Shown here piece by piece: positions 21,302 through 30,739 of a stretch of 33,901 nt of DNA. The notes under the pieces were generated by a model. The model was not told the DNA's origin and ran no database searches. It saw only the letters and a program-made list of their open reading frames with translations. How positions within the stretch are numbered: the first letter of the stretch is position 1; each line of letters begins with the position of its first letter. The stretch spans positions 419-34,319 of the forward strand of contig NZ_GG703824.1 in NCBI RefSeq assembly GCF_000156395.1. The letters run 5' to 3'. Source of the DNA: Providencia rustigianii DSM 4541 (GTDB lineage: Bacteria; Pseudomonadota; Gammaproteobacteria; Enterobacterales; Enterobacteriaceae). The position numbers were made by a program, and so were the translations under genes.

Positions 21302-22243
21302 TTAGTTATTATCTGATCTTGGCTCATGAGTATAAGTTTTAATATGATACTTATGCGGATTTTTTAAGTACGAAATAAAGCTAATTATTTTTTTGTTATT
21401 ATGCGTTTGTATAAGCCAATCATTGAAAATATTGAAATCTATTTTCAATGATTTTTTAGGTATGAATATGATTTTTAAATTCAAATAATAATGTAAAGGG
21501 ATGAAAATTGATATTTTTTCACTTATTGTACTTCTAATGTAATTGGTGAAAATCAGGCTTTCAGAAACAGATTCACTTTCATTAGAATCATCGTTAATGA
21601 TCATAAAGGATAAATACTCATTATCTAATTTTTGTATATAATCCTTATTAAAGGATAGTTTTTTTAATTTTACTTCTCTAGTATATTCAAAACTATCTCT
21701 AATCGATTGATACACGACTAATGCTGCATGATGCGACCCTCCATCATTAAGTCCCAAATACCGATCTAACCATTCATAATAATTTACTCTTATCGGTCTA
21801 ACTGGATTGAACCCTTGATTTTCTATATGCTTGATATTTTTTAGCCAATCATCCTTTGTAACAGCTTTCATATTATCCGAAGGATACATAGACTTTCCCC
21901 ATGTATACAAATCAGTATGATGACTTGACTTTTTTCTCTCAAATGATTCAACAAAACTTTTGGATGCTGTCAATGACTGTATTCGATTAAAATCAAACAC
22001 ATAATCCATCGATTCTTCTGTTATTAAAATTTTACCTAAAATATCCTTAAGATCTACGGGTAATTTTCTGATTCGATATTCATCAAAGTTAAAATCCCAT
22101 CGAATAAATGTATAAGAATCTACGGCTGGTTTATATAATTCTATTTTTTCCAAGTTAAAGTTATTTAATTTATCTATTATGTGATACTCCGTGGTTTGGT
22201 ATAATTTTAAAATACACCAATTTAACAACTTTCTCATTTTCAT
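21302..22243 (-). CDS. Protein of unknown function with a ParB/sulfiredoxin-like motif
   Basis: 313 residues from the ATG at 22243 (AGGA upstream); the GTG at 22267 is in the preceding gene. A central block, NPVRPIRVNYYEWLDRYLGL, then NDGGSHHAALVVYQ, resembles the substrate-binding segment of ParB/sulfiredoxin-fold proteins (I-V-DG-HR-A). The arginine of that motif is replaced by histidine. The flanking parts are polar and unrecognised. It is the last gene of the long conjugation block and shorter on conserved features than its neighbours, so it may be cargo. Confidence 0.42.
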   Translation of the reverse strand: MKMRKLLNWCILKLYQTTEYHIIDKLNNFNLEKIELYKPAVDSYTFIRWDFNFDEYRIRKLPVDLKDILGKILITEESMDYVFDFNRIQSLTASKSFVESFERKKSSHHTDLYTWGKSMYPSDNMKAVTKDDWLKNIKHIENQGFNPVRPIRVNYYEWLDRYLGLNDGGSHHAALVVYQSIRDSFEYTREVKLKKLSFNKDYIQKLDNEYLSFMIINDDSNESESVSESLIFTNYIRSTISEKISIFIPLHYYLNLKIIFIPKKSLKIDFNIFNDWLIQTHNNKKIISFISYLKNPHKYHIKTYTHEPRSDNN

Positions 22244-22256
22244 GATAACTTCCTTG

Positions 22257-22574
22257 TTATAAAACACACCTAACAGGCTTTAATATATTGAGTATTTCCT
22301 GTTGATTGTCCTTGGCGTTTTGAAGAAGAATTGATAATTGGTGTATTTCCATTTGGTAGGCTTTACTAAACTTGAGTGATTCCTGATTATTTAATTGTTT
22401 TTCACACACTTTACTTTCAGTAGCTGTTAGTAATTTCAATGCATTTGCAAGCTCTTTGTTTCCTGATTCTAATATTTTAAATCTTTCGTTAACATCATCT
22501 GTCCAATAAGGCGAATTAGCATAACAATTCATTGAAATTAGCCCTATAAAAATAGTGATAATCATTTTTTTCAT
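22257..22574 (-). CDS. Exported small protein of unknown function
   Basis: 105 residues with a signal peptide (MKKMIITIFIGLISMNCYA, cleavage near residue 19). The mature part is helical, with coiled-coil-like spacing and two cysteines (ESKVCEKQ and the C-terminal VRCVL). The ATG overlaps the stop of the SGNH hydrolase gene by one base, so the two are translated together and may act together in the periplasm. Confidence 0.55.
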   Translation of the reverse strand: MKKMIITIFIGLISMNCYANSPYWTDDVNERFKILESGNKELANALKLLTATESKVCEKQLNNQESLKFSKAYQMEIHQLSILLQNAKDNQQEILNILKPVRCVL

Positions 22575-23167
22575 TACTGTTTCCTTAAATAATTGATAAT
22601 TAAATCTGCACCATTCTTAGTTATGTGAATACCATCATCAGTTCTTACCTTAACCCCATTAATTGCCATAGAATAATGGTATCCAAGGAATAAGCGCGTA
22701 TCCATCGTTTTTATTTGATTTTCACTTGCAGCTCTACTAATTGCTTCACGGGTGTTTGATAATAAATTATTTTTTTCTGTGTTTTTTAGGGTAGGGGGGA
22801 GCAGCCAGATAATCCGTCCATTTTGTTTTTTTATGGCTTGGATGAATGCATTGGCTTTTTGTTGATACTGTGGAATATCAGCTTTTGAAATGAGGTCATT
22901 TGTGCCTAAGACAATGTACACCGTATCATAGAGAGCAAAATCAATGTGCTGTGTGTGATCCTGCCAGTTTAAAATCTGTTTTGATTGTAGCCCTGTACTT
23001 TCAAGGAATTTAGCATCAACTGGAGCTATTTTTTTGTAACTCATGGCGAGTTCATAAGTTAATGAATCCCCAATAAAAAGGGGCTTACATTGCCCGATAA
23101 CAGGCAATGTAAGAGAGAGCAAGAGAGGGAGATTAACCCAATGATGCAGGATGGTTTTTAAAGACAT
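22574..23167 (-). CDS. Exported SGNH/GDSL-family hydrolase
   Basis: About 197 residues from the ATG at 23167 (23188 is an alternative start). A signal peptide (WVNLPLLLSLTLPVIGQC, possibly a lipoprotein) is followed by the SGNH blocks. FIGDSLTYE carries the nucleophile serine near residue 35, GTND lies at about 87-90, and DDGIHIT near residue 180 carries the catalytic Asp and His. These enzymes are esterases or acetyl-hydrolases acting on envelope polymers. Within a conjugation block a role in peptidoglycan or surface-polysaccharide deacetylation to help channel assembly is possible, but inferred. It overlaps the H-NS-like gene by 35 bp. Confidence 0.72.
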   Translation of the reverse strand: MSLKTILHHWVNLPLLLSLTLPVIGQCKPLFIGDSLTYELAMSYKKIAPVDAKFLESTGLQSKQILNWQDHTQHIDFALYDTVYIVLGTNDLISKADIPQYQQKANAFIQAIKKQNGRIIWLLPPTLKNTEKNNLLSNTREAISRAASENQIKTMDTRLFLGYHYSMAINGVKVRTDDGIHITKNGADLIINYLRKQ

Positions 23168-23648
23168 TTTCGGCTTCTTTAAATTCATCTTTCACGTCAT
23201 GCGCTTTTTCAATTAGAAATTCATCAAGGGTATGCCCTGCATCGAGTAGTTGCTGTAAACCTTTTTTCATGCGACCAATACCTGTCCACGTGTCTATTTT
23301 GCCTGTTTCAGGGTGTGTAAAACGGTATTTTGCAGGGGTGTTTTTAGATTTTCCTTTCTTTCCTTTTTTCAAGGATGCTTCAAAAACAGAAATATTGATA
23401 GTTTCTGGATCTAACCCTAATTCTTCGAGATATTTAATCGCTTTCAGGCGTTTTTCTTCAAGTTCAGTAAGTTCAAGTTTGTGTAGCTCGAATTCTTCGC
23501 GCTGCTCTTCTACAATGCCATTTAGCTGATTAGCGAGATTTTCTAGCCATTCAAAATTTTTCGTTTTTGCAAATTTTCTTAGCTCAGTTAATCCCGTCAG
23601 TGATTCAGACGTGATTTTGTATTTTTCTTCACGGGTTAATTCGGTCAT
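23133..23648 (-). CDS. hns: H-NS/StpA-family nucleoid protein
   Basis: 171 residues. An N-terminal coiled-coil oligomerisation region (about 20-75) is followed by a basic linker (KKGKKGKSKN) and the H-NS DNA-binding core with TWTGIGRMKKGL near residue 130. Plasmid H-NS proteins silence AT-rich plasmid genes and reduce the fitness cost to the host. It is longer than chromosomal H-NS (~137), mostly by the C-terminal tail (LDEFLIEKAHDVKDEFKEAE). GAGG six bases before the ATG. It lies directly downstream of topB, a pairing also found in IncX plasmids. Confidence 0.85.
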   Translation of the reverse strand: MTELTREEKYKITSESLTGLTELRKFAKTKNFEWLENLANQLNGIVEEQREEFELHKLELTELEEKRLKAIKYLEELGLDPETINISVFEASLKKGKKGKSKNTPAKYRFTHPETGKIDTWTGIGRMKKGLQQLLDAGHTLDEFLIEKAHDVKDEFKEAENVFKNHPASLG

Positions 23649-23692
23649 GATTTACCTCATTGTTAAAATGGTGTTGTTGATAAAAATAAACG

Positions 23693-26011
23693 TTATTTTT
23701 TCTTTTCAGGGAAACCGAGCTTACCTGTTTTCTTATCATCTAAAATAAGTTCAGTATCAAACGGTTTACCTGCTTTAGATTTAAACCCTTTAATAACAGT
23801 TGTTTTTCCGTCTTTAATGAGTTTTTCCACTTGGTTCTGTGTGAGTTTTTTAGCGCAAAATTCAGCCCATATCTTAAATTCACATTCTGTACAAAAATAC
23901 CCTTTTGGGCGAATGAGAATTTCTTTACTGCATGACGGACACATTACATTTAAACGTGCTGCTGCGCCCTCATTCGGTTGTTTTTCCGTGACTGGTTGAC
24001 CATTTTTATCAGGGAATGACGTCTTACATTCAGGATAGCATGAGCAGCCCCAAAAGAAACCATTTTGCCCCTTACGTTTGATTAAAAAACCTTTTTGACA
24101 AACAGGGCAGGGCGTACCATTGGCTGTGATGTTAATTCCGTTGGCATCGAGTTCTGCAATCAGACCTTTAATATAGTTATCTGTTTCTTCGATAAATTCG
24201 GCAACCGTCAATTCACCCGACTTAATTTTAGCCTGTTTTTCAGCCCATCGAGCCGAAATATCTGGCTTTATTACTTCATCGGGTAATGCCGCGCAAAACT
24301 CTTGACCTTGTTTTGTTGTTTTCCAGACTAGCTCTGAATACCCTTTTTCTTTTTCAATGGAAACTAACCCCGTATTGGCAGCAAGTTTTTCAAGAATACT
24401 TGCACGAGTCGCTTCTGTGCCAATACTGCCTTGGTCTGTACTACCCTCGTCTTTGGCTTCAAGGATTTTACGCAATACAGGATCATCAATAAATTTTGCC
24501 GCTTTCGTCATTGCTGCAAGTAAAGTCGAGTCCGTAAAGTATTTTGGTGGTAAGGCAGGTTTTTTATCCACGTTTGCCGTTTCGCAAACACCATTATCAT
24601 TAAATTTTAATGTTGATAAATCAAAATCGGTTTTAGTTGCTCCGTCCTTTTCTTCTTCGTCATTATCTTTACCTAACGACTCCCATCCCGACTGAATTAA
24701 AATGCTTTGCGTGGCGGTAAACGTATTACCTTTGACGTCAAAATGTACCTTGGTTTTATCGCGAATAGCATCGGGATAAAATAAACCGATATAATAGAGT
24801 GACACCAACCGATAAACATTTTTTTCTTTTTCGTTGAGTTTGCAGTTTGCCCCATCTTTCGTGGTTGGTGCGATAGCATGGTGCGCTTCAATTTTACTTG
24901 CATCGAATGCTTTATGTTTTCGCGTTTTATCCATCGACTCAGTTAATGCCGCTAGTTCTGGCATAGTCGCACTGATAGCAGCGGAAATATCATTAGCTTG
25001 GTAAAAATGTTCATCTGACAAATAGCGGTTGTCTGTCCGTGGATACGTGAGTAATTTATGTGTTTCATAAAGACTTTGCATAATATCTAACGTTTCTTTT
25101 GGCTTGTACCCAAAGCGTTTAGCGCAAATTTGCTGTAATGTTGAAAGATTAAGCGGTAAGGGCGGTTTTGTATTTTCCGTTTTTGTCGCTGAAATGGTGA
25201 CTTTTGCATCACTGCCTAACACCGTTTCGGTAATATGTTTTGCTTGGGCTTCGGAAATCAAACGGCGTTTATCATCAATCTGATCGCTGTCCGTTGTTTG
25301 GTATTTAGCCTTAACTTGATGCCCGTTCACCTCAATTGATGCGTAAACGTCATAATAGAAACTTTCATTATGGTTTTGGTTCGCCAGCGTTCGCATGTTA
25401 ACGAGTCCTAATACGGCACTTTGTACCCTACCCACATTTAAAACACCTTGATAGCCTTTCTCCTGCCCTTTTGTTGTACAACCACGCGTAAGATTATACC
25501 CAAAACTTTGATCGAGCAGAGAACGGGATAACGCACTGTTTGACATGCCTCTGAATTTTTCATTGGGTTGTAAATCAGCCAGTGCTTTTTTGACGGGTGC
25601 AGGGTTTAAATCTGAAATTAAAACACGTTCAACAGACTTTGTATTTTTTGCATAATCTAAAAGCTCATTAACCAATAAATTACCTTCTTCGTCTGGGTCG
25701 CCCGCATTGACAATCGTTTTTGCTTGGTCAATCAATGCTAAAATAATTTTTGTTTGGTCAGCCGATTCTTTTTTTATTTTATACGTTGGGGGGAAAAAGG
25801 TTTTAATCGGTAAATCATTAAAACGCCACTTTGCGTATTTGACATCGTAATCTTGTGGGTCGCTTAATTCAAGCATGTGACCATAACACCACGTCACCAC
25901 ATCAGAACCATGTTGATAATACCCATTTTTCTTTTCTGTACTAGGATTACCGCCTAAGCCCTCAAAAATAACTTTAGCAAGTGATGGTTTTTCTGCAATA
26001 AAGACTCTCAT
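23693..26011 (-). CDS. topB: DNA topoisomerase III (TopB-type)
   Basis: 772 residues from the ATG at 26011, preceded by AGGAG; the longer frame to 26056 uses a TTG with no site. The N-terminal TOPRIM domain (RVFIAEKPSLAKVIF and GDPDEEGNLL with the D-x-D-E residues) leads into the type IA core with the catalytic-tyrosine motif TYPRTDNRYLS. Two zinc-binding segments follow near the C-terminus (CPVC...GCSCYPEC and CPSC...CTEC). It decatenates single-strand-containing DNA and probably helps resolve replicating or transferred plasmid. It is complete, with no sign of decay. Confidence 0.93.
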   Translation of the reverse strand: MRVFIAEKPSLAKVIFEGLGGNPSTEKKNGYYQHGSDVVTWCYGHMLELSDPQDYDVKYAKWRFNDLPIKTFFPPTYKIKKESADQTKIILALIDQAKTIVNAGDPDEEGNLLVNELLDYAKNTKSVERVLISDLNPAPVKKALADLQPNEKFRGMSNSALSRSLLDQSFGYNLTRGCTTKGQEKGYQGVLNVGRVQSAVLGLVNMRTLANQNHNESFYYDVYASIEVNGHQVKAKYQTTDSDQIDDKRRLISEAQAKHITETVLGSDAKVTISATKTENTKPPLPLNLSTLQQICAKRFGYKPKETLDIMQSLYETHKLLTYPRTDNRYLSDEHFYQANDISAAISATMPELAALTESMDKTRKHKAFDASKIEAHHAIAPTTKDGANCKLNEKEKNVYRLVSLYYIGLFYPDAIRDKTKVHFDVKGNTFTATQSILIQSGWESLGKDNDEEEKDGATKTDFDLSTLKFNDNGVCETANVDKKPALPPKYFTDSTLLAAMTKAAKFIDDPVLRKILEAKDEGSTDQGSIGTEATRASILEKLAANTGLVSIEKEKGYSELVWKTTKQGQEFCAALPDEVIKPDISARWAEKQAKIKSGELTVAEFIEETDNYIKGLIAELDANGINITANGTPCPVCQKGFLIKRKGQNGFFWGCSCYPECKTSFPDKNGQPVTEKQPNEGAAARLNVMCPSCSKEILIRPKGYFCTECEFKIWAEFCAKKLTQNQVEKLIKDGKTTVIKGFKSKAGKPFDTELILDDKKTGKLGFPEKKK

Positions 26012-26033
26012 GATTGATTCTCCTAAATTATAA

Positions 26034-26615
26034 TTAGCATTTAATGGCGCTTTCAAGTGTTGGCAGTCTATCTGAATAGTGGGAACTTAATCTTTCTGAT
26101 TCAATGGAATGCAGAAGCAAACTTTCTTCCCTCATATTTAGAAAATCACCCCACTTATACGTTGTCCATGTATCATGGCTTTCTCGTTTTTCATCAGGGG
26201 TATAAAGTGATTGCATCATAGGCTGAATATGAACAGGAGCATTTTTGTATGCTTGATGTCGCCTAGATTTCCAATTTTTATAACCATCGCCCAAAAGAAT
26301 ATTATGAGATACTAAATCATAATCATGATCTTCAATGTAAGTCGTGACCGTGTGTCGAATTGTGTCTAGCCCGACAATTTCCCAATCATACTCAACGGTA
26401 AACCCATTTAGTTCTTTTTCGGTTTTCAATAAAAGCCCCTCAAGGGCTTTTCTACCTTTTAACATTCCAACCCAAATCGTTTTATTTGGGTAAGGTCTTT
26501 TTGTGGCGAGTGATTCCATTGTCAGATTAAAATCTAATTCAGGTATAGTAATTGATTTCAAAAAACACTCATTTGCCATTCTATGAATTAAAGCAGGAAC
26601 TATATGTAAATACAT
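26034..26615 (-). CDS. Protein of unknown function in the conjugation block
   Basis: 193 residues from ATG 26615, with GAGG about nine bases upstream. No membrane segment or signal. Recognisable features are many aromatic and charged residues (VEYDWEIVGLDTIRHTV, HDYDLVSHNILLGDG) and a polar C-terminus. No family recognised. It lies between the small membrane protein and topB, so a role in transfer or DNA metabolism is likely but not shown. Confidence 0.5.
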   Translation of the reverse strand: MYLHIVPALIHRMANECFLKSITIPELDFNLTMESLATKRPYPNKTIWVGMLKGRKALEGLLLKTEKELNGFTVEYDWEIVGLDTIRHTVTTYIEDHDYDLVSHNILLGDGYKNWKSRRHQAYKNAPVHIQPMMQSLYTPDEKRESHDTWTTYKWGDFLNMREESLLLHSIESERLSSHYSDRLPTLESAIKC

Positions 26616-26617
26616 TT

Positions 26618-26866
26618 CTATTCACCTCTATCATATTCAGGAAAAACAATTTTTAGCGACATTCCGCTGGTTTCTACCATATACTTTTTCACTAACCGCC
26701 CAATTTGGGCTTCTGACATATATTGCTCAACGACGATTTCTGTTATCAAATATTGATAACTTATTTTCGTTATATCTGCCAATCCAGAAAAACACACATA
26801 AAAGCAATAAATAAAAATACAGGGTAAAAATAAAATTATCCCATACATGGATTTTGCTACATTCAT
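26618..26866 (-). CDS. Small membrane protein of unknown function
   Basis: 82 residues with a strongly hydrophobic N-terminal segment (about residues 9-30, containing LFLPCIFIYCFYVCF), then a soluble part ending in VFPEYDRGE. It is a probable inner-membrane anchor. It is 2 bp upstream of the 193-residue gene, so the two are coupled. Not recognised. Confidence 0.5.
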   Translation of the reverse strand: MNVAKSMYGIILFLPCIFIYCFYVCFSGLADITKISYQYLITEIVVEQYMSEAQIGRLVKKYMVETSGMSLKIVFPEYDRGE

Positions 26867-26924
26867 ATCAAACCTTTTTTTTTAAATAGAAGTATCTCTC
26901 ATAAAGAGATACTTCTGCATGGTA

Positions 26925-27473
26925 TTAATCAACCCACTTACCGCCTGATTTGTTCCAACCAGCTACAGACTCTTTTTTTATCCATTCTGGACTCCCCTCA
27001 TAACGTAGAGAGCTGTTTAAATCCGTCCATTCATGATTAATATAGGTACGGCAATAATTGGGTAATTCGTTTTTAATGCGATAATACGTTTCACGCCAGC
27101 AATCGGGATCTTTATTACTTCCTGAACACTTCGAGACTTCCTTTTCTTCGTATAAGAATTTGTTAAGATAAGCAGCATCACAACGCCCTGCACCATTTGC
27201 AATCGCATTGACTAAATCAGGCATTCCCTGCTCACTCGATGCAGGGCATAAATTTAAAAAATTTCCTCTTGCACGCACCGTATCAGACCAGAATTCTTTA
27301 TTAATACCAAAATAACGAGATAATGAGGGAGCGCATTCACTCGGGCGCGTGCCCGATGAAAGGCATAGCACGGCTTCACAAGCGAGTTTAATATCTCCTG
27401 TAAAGACAGGCGCATCGGCATAACTCATTAAGGGTGATATCATTAGACTCAGTGCAAATAGCTTCTTTTTCAT
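26925..27473 (-). CDS. trbM: TrbM/KikA-like exported conjugation protein
   Basis: 182 residues from the ATG at 27473, two bases after the stop of the lipoprotein gene; the longer frame to 27572 lies within that gene. A signal peptide (MKKKLFALSLMISPLMSYA) precedes a cysteine-rich mature part (CEAVLCLSSGTRPSEC, then CPASS, GRCDAA, SKCSG), with a further DCWRETYY block. These fit the TrbM/KikA family of periplasmic mating-system proteins. The cysteines probably form disulphides. KikA in IncN plasmids is associated with killing of Klebsiella; whether that holds here is unknown. Confidence 0.78.
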   Translation of the reverse strand: MKKKLFALSLMISPLMSYADAPVFTGDIKLACEAVLCLSSGTRPSECAPSLSRYFGINKEFWSDTVRARGNFLNLCPASSEQGMPDLVNAIANGAGRCDAAYLNKFLYEEKEVSKCSGSNKDPDCWRETYYRIKNELPNYCRTYINHEWTDLNSSLRYEGSPEWIKKESVAGWNKSGGKWVD

Positions 27474-27475
27474 TT

Positions 27476-27871
27476 TTATTCCCTTATTAAATAAATCGTC
27501 GTGGAATTTTTTAACCACTTCGGTTTTGGCTGATATTGAATAACGGCATTTGCTCCGTGTGCTTGTAGCCATGCTTTTGTATTTAAAAATTCATGTCCTC
27601 CGTTAACTTCAATAATGATTTTATTGGCATGTGCAATGGCGTAAAAAACCGCATCATCATAAAATCGATTCTCAGGGATGAAATTTTCAATTCGCTTTTG
27701 CCATTTTTCGTTGACTTCATCACTTTTGATAACGGTATGCGTCGGTGTCCATGTCATTAATTGTGTATTCATCGACGTTTCTTTTTTACCCCAATCCACT
27801 TTTGGTGCTTCGGGGGGAGATGATGAACATGCTGTTAAAAAAAACACACTAAACCACACTATTTTTTTCAT
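27476..27871 (-). CDS. Cag12-like lipoprotein of the T4SS
   Basis: 131 residues with a lipoprotein signal (WFSVFFLTAC, Cys15) and a proline-rich start of the mature protein. The C-terminal domain (YAIAHANKIIIEVNGGHEF, with YLIRE at the end) resembles the Cag12 family found beside VirD4 in many plasmid systems. It is expected in the outer membrane, facing the periplasm. The ATG overlaps the virD4 stop by 4 bp. Confidence 0.6.
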   Translation of the reverse strand: MKKIVWFSVFFLTACSSSPPEAPKVDWGKKETSMNTQLMTWTPTHTVIKSDEVNEKWQKRIENFIPENRFYDDAVFYAIAHANKIIIEVNGGHEFLNTKAWLQAHGANAVIQYQPKPKWLKNSTTIYLIRE

Positions 27872-29697
27872 AAAAGAACCTCCGATTCTAATTCACCGAG
27901 AGAAAGCATTTTTTCTTTATCGGGATAACGCAATCCACGCATTCCAATTACTTTTTCTTTTTTATTTATTTTCTTCACTTCATTTTCTAGCTTAGGGCTG
28001 ACTTTTAATAATCTGTCCATAAAATAGTTATCTGAAAAATACAATGCCTTTTCCGCTTTCACAGGGTTTTCACCTTTCAATAAAATAAATTCTTCTTTAA
28101 AATCGAGCGTACCTAACTCCTGCGGTAAAACTAATGCGCGTCGCGCTTCACTTTCCGATTTGCTTTTTGATGACCCGCGCCCATCACTTTGGCTTTCACC
28201 TTTTGATTTGGTTGTGATGAAGCCCAGCTTTGCCGATATTTGTTCCGCATCATCTTGTTCACTGACCGCGTAAATAATTCGGCAAGGGTGAGCACTCAAT
28301 AACGTTTTCGCGCCCTCATTGCCGTAAATTTCATTTAATTGACTGACGTTCTGATAAATGGTCAAGAGTTTTAAATTAAATCCGGCGATATACCCTGAAC
28401 CCTTTTTAATAATCGGCATGTAACCAATTGAAGGGAATTCATCGAGCATGAGTAAACACGGGTGCTTTAATGTTGCGTCAAAATCAGGATTTTCCCGTAG
28501 TGTCACTTCAATCACAAAATTAAAAAATAAATTTAAAAAATCATAAGCAATACCTAAATCTTCCGCATTAATCCCCACATAAATTGTCATTCGCTCACGC
28601 CTCAATTGACGTAAATCAAAATCGTTATTATCTGTGCATTGACGGACTGTTGGTAAATAAAACAAACTCATTTTTTTTCGAAATGAACCATCGACACTCG
28701 AACGCTGTTCATCTTCGGTTAAATGGTATTCTTGTAATTTTGTTAGCCCATCCTGTAAATGGTAAAGCGTATTTGCATCACGGGCTTTGGCTTCAATTTC
28801 CTGCCTATCATTAAGCACTAATTCTCGGTCAATACGCCCGTATAAATCCACTACGCTCCCAATGGAGAAGACCGATTTTATATCAAATGTTTTTAAATAT
28901 TCTGGCGCATGGTGAATAAAGAAATACAATAATTTTGTTAGCCCTGTAAAATATTGTCCTGCTAAATTATTAAAGTGTGCTTCGGCTCCCGTTGACCCAT
29001 AAGAGGGAAATAAAATTTCCACTAATTTTAATAAATCTTTTGCGCCACTTTCTTTATTCAGTTCAATATAACTAAAAGGATTAAAACCGTGTGTTTTGCT
29101 GTTAAACGGGTCAACTAAATAAACCTGATGCCCTAACAATTTTTCACGGACTTTACTGGTGATTTTCCAACATTCCTGTTTAGGGTCGAGAATAATCAGC
29201 GAATGCAACCACACAAGCAAATTCGGAATACCAATTGCTGCCCCTTTCCCTGCGCGTGTGCCAGCGCCTAATGACACAAAATCAGGCGCGGTATACCACA
29301 AATATTTCCCTTTGTGCTTCCCGACTAAAATGCCTTTTGAATTTTCTTTTTCCCATTTTAACAGTTTGGATTTTTTCAAATCCGTGTCACTGGCAAATTT
29401 TGCGTCTCCATGCAATGACAGTTTTTCTTGATTTAAGAAATAAATCACGGTTACAGGCAAAATAAAAGCGATAACTAACCCAATCAATAAAGCCGGAATT
29501 GCCGTCAATCGAATGGATGATTTAATTCTATTTTCACTGATAAGTTGCCACAACAAATCGGATTGATAGTGTTTATACAGGTAAACAACATCATACCCAT
29601 TGAAAAAATAAATCAGGACGCTCCCTGCATAATAGGCAATCCCCATCATGACAAAAACAATAAAAATCGATTGAGGTTTATCGGGATATTTTCTCAC
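27868..29697 (-). CDS. virD4: VirD4/TraG type IV coupling protein
   Basis: 609 residues. Two N-terminal membrane segments (about 10-32 and 60-85) anchor a large cytosolic ATPase with Walker A GTRAGKGAAIG (near 145) and Walker B LLMLDEFPSIG (near 418). It recognises the relaxosome and delivers it to the VirB channel. It is the TaxB/TraG counterpart. It follows virB11 after 8 bp and continues the operon into the lipoprotein gene. Complete and without unusual features. Confidence 0.94.
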   Translation of the reverse strand: MRKYPDKPQSIFIVFVMMGIAYYAGSVLIYFFNGYDVVYLYKHYQSDLLWQLISENRIKSSIRLTAIPALLIGLVIAFILPVTVIYFLNQEKLSLHGDAKFASDTDLKKSKLLKWEKENSKGILVGKHKGKYLWYTAPDFVSLGAGTRAGKGAAIGIPNLLVWLHSLIILDPKQECWKITSKVREKLLGHQVYLVDPFNSKTHGFNPFSYIELNKESGAKDLLKLVEILFPSYGSTGAEAHFNNLAGQYFTGLTKLLYFFIHHAPEYLKTFDIKSVFSIGSVVDLYGRIDRELVLNDRQEIEAKARDANTLYHLQDGLTKLQEYHLTEDEQRSSVDGSFRKKMSLFYLPTVRQCTDNNDFDLRQLRRERMTIYVGINAEDLGIAYDFLNLFFNFVIEVTLRENPDFDATLKHPCLLMLDEFPSIGYMPIIKKGSGYIAGFNLKLLTIYQNVSQLNEIYGNEGAKTLLSAHPCRIIYAVSEQDDAEQISAKLGFITTKSKGESQSDGRGSSKSKSESEARRALVLPQELGTLDFKEEFILLKGENPVKAEKALYFSDNYFMDRLLKVSPKLENEVKKINKKEKVIGMRGLRYPDKEKMLSLGELESEVLL

Positions 29698-29705
29698 ACT
29701 TCCCC

Positions 29706-30737
29706 CTAAACTAAGAGTTTCGTTAAATAATCAGCTTGATGAATATCTTTAAAATAAATGTTGCTGGCAAAACGGTTATCACACTCATCAAGGTATTTAA
29801 TACTCATAATGACATCGATATTATTCAGTACCTTTCTGACTAGGGCATTAAAGGGCAAATTATTACATTCAGCATTTTGGTAACATCTTGTCACCATTCC
29901 CAACACCGCATCTTCTGGCGTTTCTTCGTGAACCGTGGTTATGCCCCCTGAGTGCCCTGAACTTGACGCTTTTAAGAAATCCCACGTTTCCGCCCCGCGA
30001 ATTTCCGTCATTAAAATACGGTCAGGATTCATCCGCAAACACGCTCTCAATAACAGGGCAGACGTAATGACACTTTTTTCTGCTTCGGATGGATAATAGA
30101 GCTTCACGTGATTTTCATGAAAGCGAAAACGTGTTTCGTCAGTGTCTTCAATAGAAATTAATCGTAAGTGATGCGGAATATAAAACATCACGGCATTACT
30201 AAATGTTGTTTTACCGCTTCCTGTCCCGCCACAAAACACCATGGTTTTCCCTTGGCGTAAACATTCAGGAATAAATTCAGCAAAATTGCCACTGAGATAT
30301 AATTCGACTAAATCCGATGAAGCATTGGCAGCATTGAACGACTGACCGACTCGGGAATAAAACCCCGAACTGACAATATTCTCATGCGTAATAAACACGT
30401 TTGACGGTTTACGAATGGTAATTGACACTTTATTTTTTTCACTCGCGGGAGGTATAACCACCTGAACACGTTCACCCATAGGAAGTGTTGCCGATAAAAT
30501 GGGTTTAATCTCGCCAATTGAATCTTGGTGATAATCGGCTAACGTTGAGGCAAACGAAAGGCAATCATTAAATGACATCTTAGTGTCTCGCTTTTCCCAA
30601 TGCCCTTTGACTTTTAAAAAAAGTTTATTAGGTTCATTAACCGCGATTTCCGTTAATCCCTCAATGCCATTCAGATGTTCTGCAAAAAATTGTTGGGTAA
30701 AATCATTAATAAGGTGTTGGTTTTTAATATCGCGCAT
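29706..30737 (-). CDS. virB11: VirB11 ATPase
   Basis: 343 residues. Walker A GGTGSGKTTFSNA (near residue 170), the Asp box (ISIEDTDE), Walker B region (RILMTEIRGAE) and His box (SGHSGGITTVHEE) are all present, in the order of the hexameric VirB11/GspE ATPases. It switches the secretion apparatus between pilus assembly and DNA transfer. It lies between virB10 (2-bp gap) and virD4. Confidence 0.94.
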   Translation of the reverse strand: MRDIKNQHLINDFTQQFFAEHLNGIEGLTEIAVNEPNKLFLKVKGHWEKRDTKMSFNDCLSFASTLADYHQDSIGEIKPILSATLPMGERVQVVIPPASEKNKVSITIRKPSNVFITHENIVSSGFYSRVGQSFNAANASSDLVELYLSGNFAEFIPECLRQGKTMVFCGGTGSGKTTFSNAVMFYIPHHLRLISIEDTDETRFRFHENHVKLYYPSEAEKSVITSALLLRACLRMNPDRILMTEIRGAETWDFLKASSSGHSGGITTVHEETPEDAVLGMVTRCYQNAECNNLPFNALVRKVLNNIDVIMSIKYLDECDNRFASNIYFKDIHQADYLTKLLV

Positions 30738-30739
30738 CG

